This document shows, piece by piece, positions 1 to 6,530 of a stretch of DNA of 25,309 bases; within the stretch, counting starts at the first letter, position 1, and each line of letters starts with the position of its first letter. The stretch covers positions 1-25,309 of the forward strand of contig CAMUHA010000019.1 in assembly GCA_947088515.1 (NCBI GenBank), in the 5' to 3' direction. The notes beneath the pieces are model-generated. The model saw only the letters and a list, made by a program, of their open reading frames with translations, did no database searches and was not told the DNA's origin. Source of the DNA: an uncultured bacterium. GTDB taxonomy: Bacteria; Bacillota; Clostridia; Lachnospirales; Lachnospiraceae. The translations under genes were made by a program, and so were the position numbers.

Positions 1-261
1 AACAACGAAAAAATATATGACTAAGCAAACAACGATACCGATACCTGCCTTTAATACACCATATTGTGCTATCTTACGCAAAAGGCATTGATAACCAAAG
101 AATACGAACAATACTGGTAAAATTGCATGGCAGATGCCAAAAACAACGCTAAGGATTTTATACCCCGTATTTTCTATCAGGCTGCATATTACTATAAAGG
201 CATAAAAAAGTTGAAAAAGTGTAAAAATAATTCCAAGTATAATCGCAATCCAATGTAACAT
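1..261 (-). CDS. Partial small multi-pass membrane protein, runs off window start
   Basis: Translating the minus strand from the ATG at 261 gives an open frame of 87 residues that reaches base 1 without a stop, so the C-terminus lies outside the window. The start is set by a very good ribosome binding site, AGGAGGAG, about 7 nt upstream of the ATG. The protein is almost entirely hydrophobic, with about three membrane segments (roughly residues 3-26, 34-54 and 66-87) separated by short polar loops. I do not recognise the family. It is the most downstream member of a row of minus-strand immunity-like genes, so a small integral-membrane immunity protein is a reasonable guess, based on context only. 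A frame overlapping it (158-349) is rejected because it has no ribosome binding site and a poor composition. Confidence 0.6.
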   Translation of the reverse strand, partial: MLHWIAIILGIIFTLFQLFYAFIVICSLIENTGYKILSVVFGICHAILPVLFVFFGYQCLLRKIAQYGVLKAGIGIVVCLVIYFFVV

Positions 262-365
262 ATGGATTCTCCTCCTCACCTAACTGATTCATTCTATAAT
301 CAGGAATTGCTGATGCTTTATTTGCCGGTACCACACAAGCAGGTAACACAATTCAAAAAACAATG

Positions 366-740
366 TCATTGAAATATAATCGGCCTGTTTTCCTGAATTG
401 CCAAATTACATAATTTAATTAACCTGTCGATTAAAAACTCACAGTCAGAATCAATAAAGCATTCAAATAGATTTTCAGGTTTTACTCCATAAAACTTAAC
501 AATATCCTGCTTCAATTCGATTATTGATAAATCTGGTGGTTCATTTATGAATATCTGTTTTATTTCCTGCAATTCCATTTTTAACTGGACGCACTCATCA
601 ACCTTCCAACTTCCATCGCAATCTGAATGATTTAATAAAGTGGTCATCGGCAATGAAAATTTGCTCTTACGCTTAAGGACTTTGGAAAGAAAATTCTTGT
701 TTGTAAATTTGGAGACTAAATCCCTGAATTCTCCAAAATT
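366..740 (-). pseudogene. HSDCDG-motif immunity-like protein, N-terminally broken
   Basis: The frame is open from a TAG at 741-743 to the stop at 366-368. A formal TTG start at 653 or ATG at 647 would give only about 95 aa. The sequence upstream of that TTG in the same frame still reads as protein (begins NFGEFRDLV, continues to KSKFSLPMTTLLNHSDCDG), which suggests the original gene was longer and lost its beginning. The hallmark is HSDCDG followed by a Trp and an acidic helix. I remember small proteins with this motif from toxin-immunity loci, but I cannot assign a Pfam name safely. No ribosome binding site precedes 740 or 653. It probably is a remnant. The short form from 653 could still be translated. 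Confidence 0.5.
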
Positions 741-929
741 CTATATTTGATATGTTAAGCGCAGTGTTAAACATGACTTTCCAAGTATCCAGGGCTGTCA
801 CAACCTCTTTGGGATAAATGTCACCATTTACACAAAAAGCATAACTCCATTACAAAACGCATCATCTATATTCCATTCATTGATTACCTCACTCAAGATA
901 GCAAATTTATAAGGATCTCCTATTATCAT
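741..929 (-). pseudogene. Imm42-like immunity protein remnant, frameshifted
   Basis: An ATG at 929 opens a 33-codon frame beginning MIIGDPYKFAI and ending at a TAA at 828-830. One frame over, from 828, the DNA reads NGDIYPKEVVTALDTWKV and onward, a natural continuation. The two pieces together look like the N-terminal part of an Imm42-type immunity protein (GDP..FAI start and an 'NGD..P' strand, from memory of the family), broken by a frameshift at about 828. After about 745 the frame runs into sequence that encodes the HSDCDG protein in another frame, so the C-terminus is missing. Upstream of the ATG there is only a weak purine-rich stretch. Function is presumed lost. The family name is tentative. 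Confidence 0.45.
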
Positions 930-983
930 TGTCTGCCCGTTTTCCTTTCTGCCAACTTTACAAAATGCATTTCACACATCCTA

Positions 984-1403
984 CTATATATAGAAACAGG
1001 GCAGGGCATCCTGCGCCGGTTCCTGCAGGTAGCTCTTTACATGAGCAAATATCTTCTTTGTTTCCGGTAGCATGAACTTCTCGGATTCCCTCTGTAACAA
1101 ATACCAGCTACGGAGGTATTCCAAAACCGTTACCTGCAGCAGATTCTTGACTTCCTGGTCTTCACTTACAGCCATATCCTCTAAAAAAGAAAATACCTTT
1201 TCTATCTTAATGTTATCTTGGCGCTTATCCACCAGTAGGTATCCAATATAGTCACAGAAACAGCGGTCAAAATAGATCGTCTGACCTCCAGTCTCCTGAC
1301 CTTTGAACGTATCCTTAATCCATGCTATTTCTTCTGCATAATTTTTGCTTATTTCCGGAAATTCCTTTAATAAATCATTCACTATCCCAAAATAAGAATA
1401 CAT
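984..1403 (-). CDS. DUF7674-like small cytoplasmic protein, possible immunity protein
   Basis: This is a complete 139-aa frame with GAGGG 9 nt upstream of its ATG. It is soluble, has no signal peptide or membrane segment, and looks mostly helical. It starts MYSYFGIVNDLLKEFPE and has a central segment VFSFLEDMAVSEDQEVKNLL, followed by a VTVLEYLR helix. This pattern (N-terminal 'Y...LL.EFPE', then 'FLEEMA.S.DEEV...L.V.VLEYL') matches my memory of DUF7674 proteins, which are helical-repeat-like and common beside toxin or immunity genes. The Cys-rich patch DRCFCDY is unusual. It is the best-preserved gene of the 1-1750 cluster. The name is moderately sure; the immunity role is inferred from neighbours only. 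Confidence 0.6.
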   Translation of the reverse strand: MYSYFGIVNDLLKEFPEISKNYAEEIAWIKDTFKGQETGGQTIYFDRCFCDYIGYLLVDKRQDNIKIEKVFSFLEDMAVSEDQEVKNLLQVTVLEYLRSWYLLQRESEKFMLPETKKIFAHVKSYLQEPAQDALPCFYI

Positions 1404-1451
1404 ACTGATTATCCCTCTGTTAGATTATACTGCAATCTTTTCAGTGTAAGA

Positions 1452-1748
1452 TTACATCCAATGTATTATCTCCTGCAAAAAACTTTTCTTTTTATCCTGC
1501 TTACTTTTATTTTCTTCCAAAATAGGAGCCTGCTCCCAGTCTGCCGGAATATCCTGTATCATTCCAAACTTTTTGAGTGTGAATTTGTCCTTGCTGTACT
1601 CAAAAACAACATCAAACTGCGTATTTACTTCTGTTCCCCAATACTCAAGAATCACATGGGAAACGTCAATGAAAACAAGCTCCAGGTCAAAAGGAAACCG
1701 GCTTTCTCCACTGTACAGCCTGTCGAATTTCTGGGCGGTATTGTCCAT
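1452..1748 (-). CDS. Unrecognised 98-aa protein, possible immunity protein
   Basis: The 98-aa frame starts at an ATG at 1748. It has a beta-rich core (FPFDLELVFIDVSHVILEYWG, then FDVVFEYSKDKFTLKKFGM) and a lysine/glutamate-rich tail. I recall small Firmicute proteins with the same 'EYWGTEVNTQFD.VFEY...F.LKKFGM' layout, but not their name. There is no convincing ribosome binding site before the ATG. The frame stays open upstream to a TGA near 1813, reading TTTEVESLKPFIAFIARNICK, while another frame begins at an ATG at about 1825 (MVEQQQKLKV). The real gene may therefore have been longer and be frameshifted. It sits upstream of the DUF7674-like gene, with a 48-nt gap, in the same direction. Confidence 0.45.
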   Translation of the reverse strand: MDNTAQKFDRLYSGESRFPFDLELVFIDVSHVILEYWGTEVNTQFDVVFEYSKDKFTLKKFGMIQDIPADWEQAPILEENKSKQDKKKSFLQEIIHWM

Positions 1749-1932
1749 TTTACAAATATTTCGGGCAATAAAAGCAATAAAAGGTTTCAGACTTTCAACT
1801 TCTGTTGTTGTTCAACCATAGCGCCATTGCCTGTATTTGATAATTACATTATATCAAATATAGGTGGTGATATCTACTTTTTTAGCGGCCTCCTTCCCAG
1901 TAGGGGGCTATTACAACAAACGCCCATAATTG

Positions 1933-1990
1933 CTCTCTTGAACATAAAGAGAGCCGGCAAACTGTGATTTCTCACAAGTCTGTCGGCTCT
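1933..1990. promoter_or_regulatory. Overlapping hairpins downstream of the KTR gene
   Basis: AGAGCCGGCA (1950-1959) pairs with TGTCGGCTCT (1981-1990), with one G-U or mismatch depending on strand. Inside it TGTGA (1963-1967) pairs with TCACA (1972-1976), giving a nested stem. A second perfect stem, CTCTCTT (1933-1939) with AAGAGAG (1947-1953), shares bases 1950-1953 with the first, so the two cannot form fully at once. On the plus strand the large stem is followed by GCGTCTTTT, and on the minus strand by CTTTATG. It may act as a terminator for the minus-strand reductase/KTR group, or as an attenuator. Confidence 0.5.
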
Positions 1991-2043
1991 GCGTCTTTTA
2001 TGCGTCTGGCTCTTCACTTTATTTAAATTTTTCCCGATAACGG

Positions 2044-2193
2044 TTATATGCAATTTTTTACGTCAATCAAATTTTCCTGTTTACATTTCGGACAGTAAAG
2101 AGGAAAATTTTTCAATTCTGTGTCTGGCCGAATTTGTAACCTTGTTTTGCTCCCGCAGACAGGGCAATAAATCCACTCTGTTTTCTTGCTCAT
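2044..2193 (-). CDS. Cysteine-rich KTR protein (Cys_rich_KTR), mobile-element cargo
   Basis: This is a 49-aa protein with two CxxC pairs, CPVCGSKTR near residues 10-18 and CPKCKQE near 34-40, forming a zinc ribbon. The 'WIYCPVCGSKTRLQIR.DT.L.NFPLYCPKCK' layout is that of the Cys_rich_KTR family, known mostly from Tn916/Tn1549-type conjugative elements. Its ATG overlaps the stop of the FMN-binding frame (ATGA), with AGGGG 9 nt upstream, so it is translationally coupled. Family members I remember end in EPDAKTQSR. Here the frame stops early (VKNCI), yet downstream DNA at 1983-2012 reads EPDA-stop-KTQSR in another frame, so the 3' end has eroded. The function is unknown; zinc binding is inferred. 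Confidence 0.8.
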   Translation of the reverse strand: MSKKTEWIYCPVCGSKTRLQIRPDTELKNFPLYCPKCKQENLIDVKNCI

Positions 2194-2589
2194 TTTCTAT
2201 TTTCCCCTGTTAAGGCATTTTCAACAGCTTTCTTTATGACAATGCTTGAATTTGTTGCCCCCGATACTGCGTCAACATCTATTTTCTGTTCTTCAATGAT
2301 TCTGTCAACAACAACTTCTGCGCGGCTTCCACGCCCGTTTTTATGCTCCAGAATATCAATGTTTGTAATTACTCCGTTTTGAACCGTTACTTCTACTTTG
2401 GCATAAACAAAATCCACGTCATATTCTCCGACATACGCTCCATCGGGAACATTGGAAATATCTAAATTGCTAAACGTTGTTTCTTTTACTGACCTTTTAT
2501 AATCTGCCACGCTTTTCAGATAAACCGCCGTAAAAATCAAAACAATAAGGAAAAGAAAAATTGCTGTAAAGGACAGGATTCTTTTTCAT
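2190..2589 (-). pseudogene. Membrane-anchored FMN-binding protein with a one-base frameshift
   Basis: The soluble part, read from about 2540 to the stop at 2190, is a classic FMN_bind domain. It has GAYVGEYDVDF, VEVTVQNGVITNIDILEHKNGRG, and VDAVSGATNSS, whose Ser/Thr is the usual site of covalent FMN attachment. Just upstream, in the same frame, the DNA encodes a hydrophobic anchor (ILSFTAIFLFLIVLIFTAVYLK), but that frame hits TGA before a start. The natural start, ATG AAA AAG at 2589, is one base out of frame: AAGAATCC would need to be AAGATCC. It is therefore either a frameshift mutation, a sequencing error, or less likely programmed slippage at the A run. The only in-frame start, TTG at 2540, lacks a ribosome binding site. 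Its partner is the reductase upstream; export and flavin transfer are inferred. Confidence 0.65.
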
Positions 2590-2931
2590 TGTTCGCTTAG
2601 GCAGTTCTTTCTTATTCTTTGCATTTGCACATACCACTTTTCCCGCCGACTTCATGCCTGCGGTCTTGAAAAATTCGTCCATACTGCGGATTGCCCCTCT
2701 GCTTTGTCCGAATATCCACGAAAAAGGCGCGGGAGTATTGCAGGAAGTCAAAATCATATATTGTTTCCCCCGTAAACGTGGTTTTGGAAATGTGTTTGTT
2801 TCTTCCATAGCCGTTCCCAGCAGTCGGTCAAATAAGTTTTTGACAGACGCCGGAACATTTGCCCAATAGACAGGGGCGGCAACCGGTGCCGAAAGAAAAC
2901 TTCTGGTATCTTTGTTGTACCCTAAATCCAC
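2497..2931 (-). pseudogene. Flavodoxin-fold NAD(P)H/FMN reductase, 5'-truncated
   Basis: The frame contains the C-terminal two thirds of a flavodoxin-like NADPH-dependent FMN reductase: SAPVAAPVYWANVPASVKNLFDRL (the 'SP.Y....P..lK.F.DR' core), then KQYMILTSCNTPAPFSWIFGQSRGAIRSMDEFFKTAGMK. The N-terminal phosphate-binding loop (GSPR.NGNT) is missing. Upstream of the formal GTG at 2931 the frame continues open to the hemZ stop codon at 2968-2970 with no usable start, so the gene's beginning was deleted at the junction with hemZ. The natural end is near 2590 (KKELPKRTMKK). The rest of the frame, to 2497, is an out-of-frame reading of the FMN-binding protein's membrane anchor. It is probably inactive. 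Confidence 0.7.
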
Positions 2932-2967
2932 ATCACACTCAACATTTTTAGTCCGAAATTTGAATTT

Positions 2968-4497
2968 TTAATCTTCTAATAATACACGTTTTCTTTCTAT
3001 CATTTCCCCGATTCTCTCGATATATTGGGAAACATCCTTGACATTTTCGCATCTTTCAATCCGTCCGTCAGGATATACCCTTTTCGATATGCTTCCAGCC
3101 CCACAAGCGATAATGGTCTGCACTTCCTCCATAATTAAAATATTATAAATTCCATATTTGCCTTCTCTTGCATACCCTACATTTTCAAAATTTCCAGACA
3201 TATTCTTCTGGCGATAGAGATAATATGGCTCCATTCCCATCCGTTTTGCTCCCCTTGCTGTAATCTGCATCATTTCATCCGTATTATTCAAGGAAGAAAT
3301 ACCATTTTCCTCTATCCATAAATTAAGCTTTGAAGCCCGTTTCACAGCAAGGGAATGAACTGTCAGGCTATCGGGATTTAGTTTTTCAACTTCCTCCATC
3401 GTATAGAACACTTCTCTCTCCCCTTCCCCAGGCAGTCCAAGTATCAAATCCATGTTAATATTTTCAAAACCTGCCTTCCTTGCCATTGCAAAAGCTTCTT
3501 TCACCTGCAAAACTGTATGTTTTCTTCCGATAAAGTCCAGGGTTTCCTGTTTCATCGTCTGTGGATTAACAGAAATTCTTGTCACTCCGTATTGTTTGAG
3601 CACGGTCAGTTTCTCCGTTGTGATACTGTCTGCCCTTCCCGCTTCTACTGTAAATTCTTTAAGACCAGAAAGGTCAAAGGAATTTCTGATTTTTAAAATC
3701 AGTCTTTCCAGTTCTCCGGCTTCCAGTGTAGTAGGAGTTCCGCCTCCAATATAGATGGTATCCAATACCTTATCACCAAAGCTGTGTGCCACAAACTCAA
3801 TTTCTTTATCCAGCGCATCCAGATATTGTCCTATTTTCTCTTTCCATAAAAAAACCGGAAATGAGGTAAATGAACAGTACAGGCAGGTAGTCGGACAAAA
3901 AGGAATGCCAATATAAAGACTATAGCCTTTTTCGTAATGCAATGGCGCAAGAATTTCTTTTTCCCTTTGGGCGATTTGGATTGCCAGCTCTCCTTTTTCT
4001 TTACTGATATAATAGGTATTTTCCATATACTCCATTATTTTTCTGCTGGATTTTCCTTTTTCAAGCATACTCATAGGAATTTTCGTTGGACGGATACCTG
4101 TCAGATTTCCCCAGGGAAGCTTCTTGCCCGTATACTCTGAAAGCGCCATGTATAAAACCTGTTTCAAATGATTTTTAACCTCTGGCCTTGGCATGTCCGG
4201 GGAGAGAGCCGCCTTTTTTCTAACAATAGAATCCTTCCCTGCTTCCTCTCCCTTTAGGGAAACTAAAACAGCTTCTTTTGTAAAATCTATCATAAGCTCC
4301 GGCAAATTTAAGCTGGGTTTTTCCTTCCCGTCATAGATGCCCTCATGCGTCTGCATTGGGGCATCCTGTTCCTCTTTCGTGAATACTTTCACATTGCAGG
4401 CAGGATAGAATGCTTTCACCAGAGAATGAATGTCATATTCAAAGCCTGCCTGATTTACCAAAATCGCAACTAAATTGTCATCTGTTATCTTTGTCAT
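2968..4497 (-). CDS. hemZ: Coproporphyrinogen dehydrogenase-like radical SAM protein HemZ
   Basis: This 509-aa protein is an oxygen-independent coproporphyrinogen III oxidase-like radical SAM enzyme. The cluster ligands are CPTTCLYCSF (CxxxCxxC), preceded by LYIGIPF. Further HemN-family signatures are YIGGGTPT and the NPQTM...LDFIGRKHT segment, followed by DLILGLPGE. The N-terminal ~160 residues (NQAGFEYDIHSLVKAFYP) are the HemZ-specific extension. I chose the ATG at 4497 because the alignable sequence starts there and a GAGAAA stretch precedes it. A TTG at 4539 in the same frame would add 14 basic residues. It lies 53 nt downstream of glmS, likely co-transcribed. The true reaction of HemZ proteins is not settled; some HemN-like proteins are heme chaperones. 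Confidence 0.85.
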   Translation of the reverse strand: MTKITDDNLVAILVNQAGFEYDIHSLVKAFYPACNVKVFTKEEQDAPMQTHEGIYDGKEKPSLNLPELMIDFTKEAVLVSLKGEEAGKDSIVRKKAALSPDMPRPEVKNHLKQVLYMALSEYTGKKLPWGNLTGIRPTKIPMSMLEKGKSSRKIMEYMENTYYISKEKGELAIQIAQREKEILAPLHYEKGYSLYIGIPFCPTTCLYCSFTSFPVFLWKEKIGQYLDALDKEIEFVAHSFGDKVLDTIYIGGGTPTTLEAGELERLILKIRNSFDLSGLKEFTVEAGRADSITTEKLTVLKQYGVTRISVNPQTMKQETLDFIGRKHTVLQVKEAFAMARKAGFENINMDLILGLPGEGEREVFYTMEEVEKLNPDSLTVHSLAVKRASKLNLWIEENGISSLNNTDEMMQITARGAKRMGMEPYYLYRQKNMSGNFENVGYAREGKYGIYNILIMEEVQTIIACGAGSISKRVYPDGRIERCENVKDVSQYIERIGEMIERKRVLLED

Positions 4498-4550
4498 TGT
4501 TTTCTCTTTTCTTTTTCGGAATCTAACATCAAATTTCAAGGCCGTTTAAC

Positions 4551-6368
4551 CTATTCAACAGTAACCACCTTTGCAAGATTTCTTGGTTTATCCACATCCA
4601 GCCCCTTATCAAGAGACACATAGTATGCAATAAGCTGAAGCACAATGGAAGCCGGCATCACCATGAAGGGGTCTTCCATCTGCGGAAGACGGTAAATACA
4701 ACTCCATTTTTCCCCTTCATCCAATGTCTCATTTTCCTTAATCAAAAGCAGCACTCTGGCGCCTCTCGACTGTACCTCCCTGATATTGGAAAGCTCTTTA
4801 CTCTTTAGTTTTTCCTGTGTGACCACTGCAATCACCGGCGTATCTTCTGTAATCAGTGCAATTGTTCCATGCTTTAGCTCTCCGGAAGCATATGCTTCAG
4901 AATGGATATAGGAAACCTCTTTCAGTTTCAGGGAGCCTTCCAGTAAAATAGAATAATCCAATCCCCGGCCGATCATAAACACGTCACGGGCATTTAATAT
5001 TGTTCCTGCCAGGCGGTGTATTTCATCCTTGGTATCTAGAATTTTCATCATCACTTCCGGCACCCTAATCAGTTCCTTCATAAATTTTCTGGTTTTTTCA
5101 CTGCTCCACAGCCCTCTTGCCACTGCCATCCTGGCTGTTACCAGGTAAAGAACCGCAAGCTGGGTAGTATAAGCTTTTGTGCTTGCCACTGCAATCTCTG
5201 GTCCTGCGTTAGTATAAATCACATATTCGCTTTCACGGGCAATGGAGGCCCCCTTTACATTGACAATAGAAATGCTGGGAGAACCACACTTTCTTGCAAA
5301 TTTAAGGGCTTCTAAAGTATCAATTGTCTCTCCCGACTGTGAAATTGCAATTACAAGTGTATCTTTATCCACCACTGGGTCATTATACATAAATTCGGAA
5401 GCCATCACCACATCTACGTGAATGCCAATCATTGCCTGTATCAGGCTTTTCCCCACCAGTCCTGCGTGCATGGCAGTGCCGCAGGCAATCACACATATTC
5501 TCTGGCAGGCAGAAAACGCCTCGTCCGGGATTCTTTCTGATGAAAAATCCGGCATCCCATCCTTTATTCTTGGCCAAATGGTTTCCCTTATCACTTGGGG
5601 CTGCTCCATAATTTCCTTTTCCATATAAAAAGGATAACCGCCCTTCCCGCTCCGGGTTACATCCCAATCCACCTTCAGCCATTCAATCTCTTCCCTGTCA
5701 CCAGATAAGTCATACATTTCGATTCCATCAGGCTTTAAACAGGCCACATGAAATTCGGGCAATACAAAATAATCTGCCGTATAGGGCACAATTGCCGCCA
5801 CATCAGAAGATAAAATGGCGCCATCAGGCGTAACCGCCGCCACAATGGGGCTTACATTGCGTACAGCAAAAATTTTATCCGACTGGTCATCAAACATAAT
5901 TGCCAGTGCAAAGGTTCCTTTTAATTTTAGTACTGTTCTACGGATTGCTGAATAGGGGTCACCTGTATAAAAATGCTCCAGCACTGCCGCTGCCACTTCG
6001 CTGTCTGTCTCAGATTTGAGACGTCCTTCCAGACCATACTTTTCAATCAGTTCTCTGTAATTTTCTATAATGCCGTTATGTATCAGTGTAATATGGCCAA
6101 ATCTGTGAGGATGGGCATTTGCATCACATACGCCCCCATGGGTTGCCCATCTGGTATGACCAATTCCACATGTTCCTTCCGGCTTTTGCTCTGCACAAAG
6201 TTTCCGTAAGTCTCTAACCCGTCCTGTCCCCTTAACAATCTGTGTGCCGCTGCTTTTTAAAAGCGCAATTCCTGCGCTGTCATAACCTCTGTATTCCAAA
6301 AGCTCCAGCGCATCCAGCATGATTTTTTCTGCTCTGCCTTTTCCTGTATATCCAATAATTCCACACAT
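4551..6368 (-). CDS. glmS: Glutamine-fructose-6-phosphate aminotransferase (isomerizing)
   Basis: GlmS converts fructose-6-phosphate and glutamine to glucosamine-6-phosphate, the first step toward UDP-GlcNAc and peptidoglycan. The chosen start puts the catalytic cysteine second (MCGIIGYTGK), as the Ntn-type glutaminase requires, and GAGGG lies 8 nt upstream. An in-frame upstream codon at 6416 would hide that cysteine. Glutaminase signatures are YRGYDSAGIAL, GHTRWATHG and HNGIIENY. Two SIS domains follow, with VIAISQSGETIDTLEALKFA and AVASTKAYTTQ. The C-terminus KPRNLAKVVTVE is typical. At 605 aa it has the normal length. The leader between the upstream terminator and the ATG is only about 98 nt, and I see no glmS ribozyme core in it. 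Confidence 0.97.
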   Translation of the reverse strand: MCGIIGYTGKGRAEKIMLDALELLEYRGYDSAGIALLKSSGTQIVKGTGRVRDLRKLCAEQKPEGTCGIGHTRWATHGGVCDANAHPHRFGHITLIHNGIIENYRELIEKYGLEGRLKSETDSEVAAAVLEHFYTGDPYSAIRRTVLKLKGTFALAIMFDDQSDKIFAVRNVSPIVAAVTPDGAILSSDVAAIVPYTADYFVLPEFHVACLKPDGIEMYDLSGDREEIEWLKVDWDVTRSGKGGYPFYMEKEIMEQPQVIRETIWPRIKDGMPDFSSERIPDEAFSACQRICVIACGTAMHAGLVGKSLIQAMIGIHVDVVMASEFMYNDPVVDKDTLVIAISQSGETIDTLEALKFARKCGSPSISIVNVKGASIARESEYVIYTNAGPEIAVASTKAYTTQLAVLYLVTARMAVARGLWSSEKTRKFMKELIRVPEVMMKILDTKDEIHRLAGTILNARDVFMIGRGLDYSILLEGSLKLKEVSYIHSEAYASGELKHGTIALITEDTPVIAVVTQEKLKSKELSNIREVQSRGARVLLLIKENETLDEGEKWSCIYRLPQMEDPFMVMPASIVLQLIAYYVSLDKGLDVDKPRNLAKVVTVE

Positions 6369-6466
6369 ATTGTTTCCCTCATCTTTCTTCTTATTAAGTC
6401 CTGGCACACCATCCACACCAGGGACTTTGTTATATGCTATGACTAATCTTAGTTTTTGACATAAAA

Positions 6467-6493
6467 CACCTGTAGTTGTAAACTACAGGTGTC
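6467..6493 (-). terminator. Rho-independent terminator after the LCP gene
   Basis: A perfect 12-bp stem, ACACCTGTAGTT (6467-6478) with AACTACAGGTGT (6482-6493), has a 3-nt loop. On the minus strand it is followed by TTTTATG. It sits 38 nt past the LCP stop and separates that gene from glmS. Confidence 0.8.
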
Positions 6494-6530
6494 CGCTGAA
6501 TTTTGTTTCTTATACTTTATAATTCCTAAG

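Noticed and set aside
158..349. 63-aa minus-strand frame from a GTG at 349
   Set aside because: No ribosome binding site, an in-frame stop just upstream, and it overlaps the membrane protein that has a strong site.
1416..1454. Imperfect hairpin with TATAAT between the 98-aa and DUF7674-like genes
   Set aside because: Short stem with G-U pairs, no T-run and no -35 at proper spacing; could be chance in AT-rich DNA.
1461..1967. 168-aa plus-strand frame
   Set aside because: It is antisense to the 98-aa gene and the hairpin, has no ribosome binding site, and its hydrophobic, Phe-rich composition is typical of a shadow frame.
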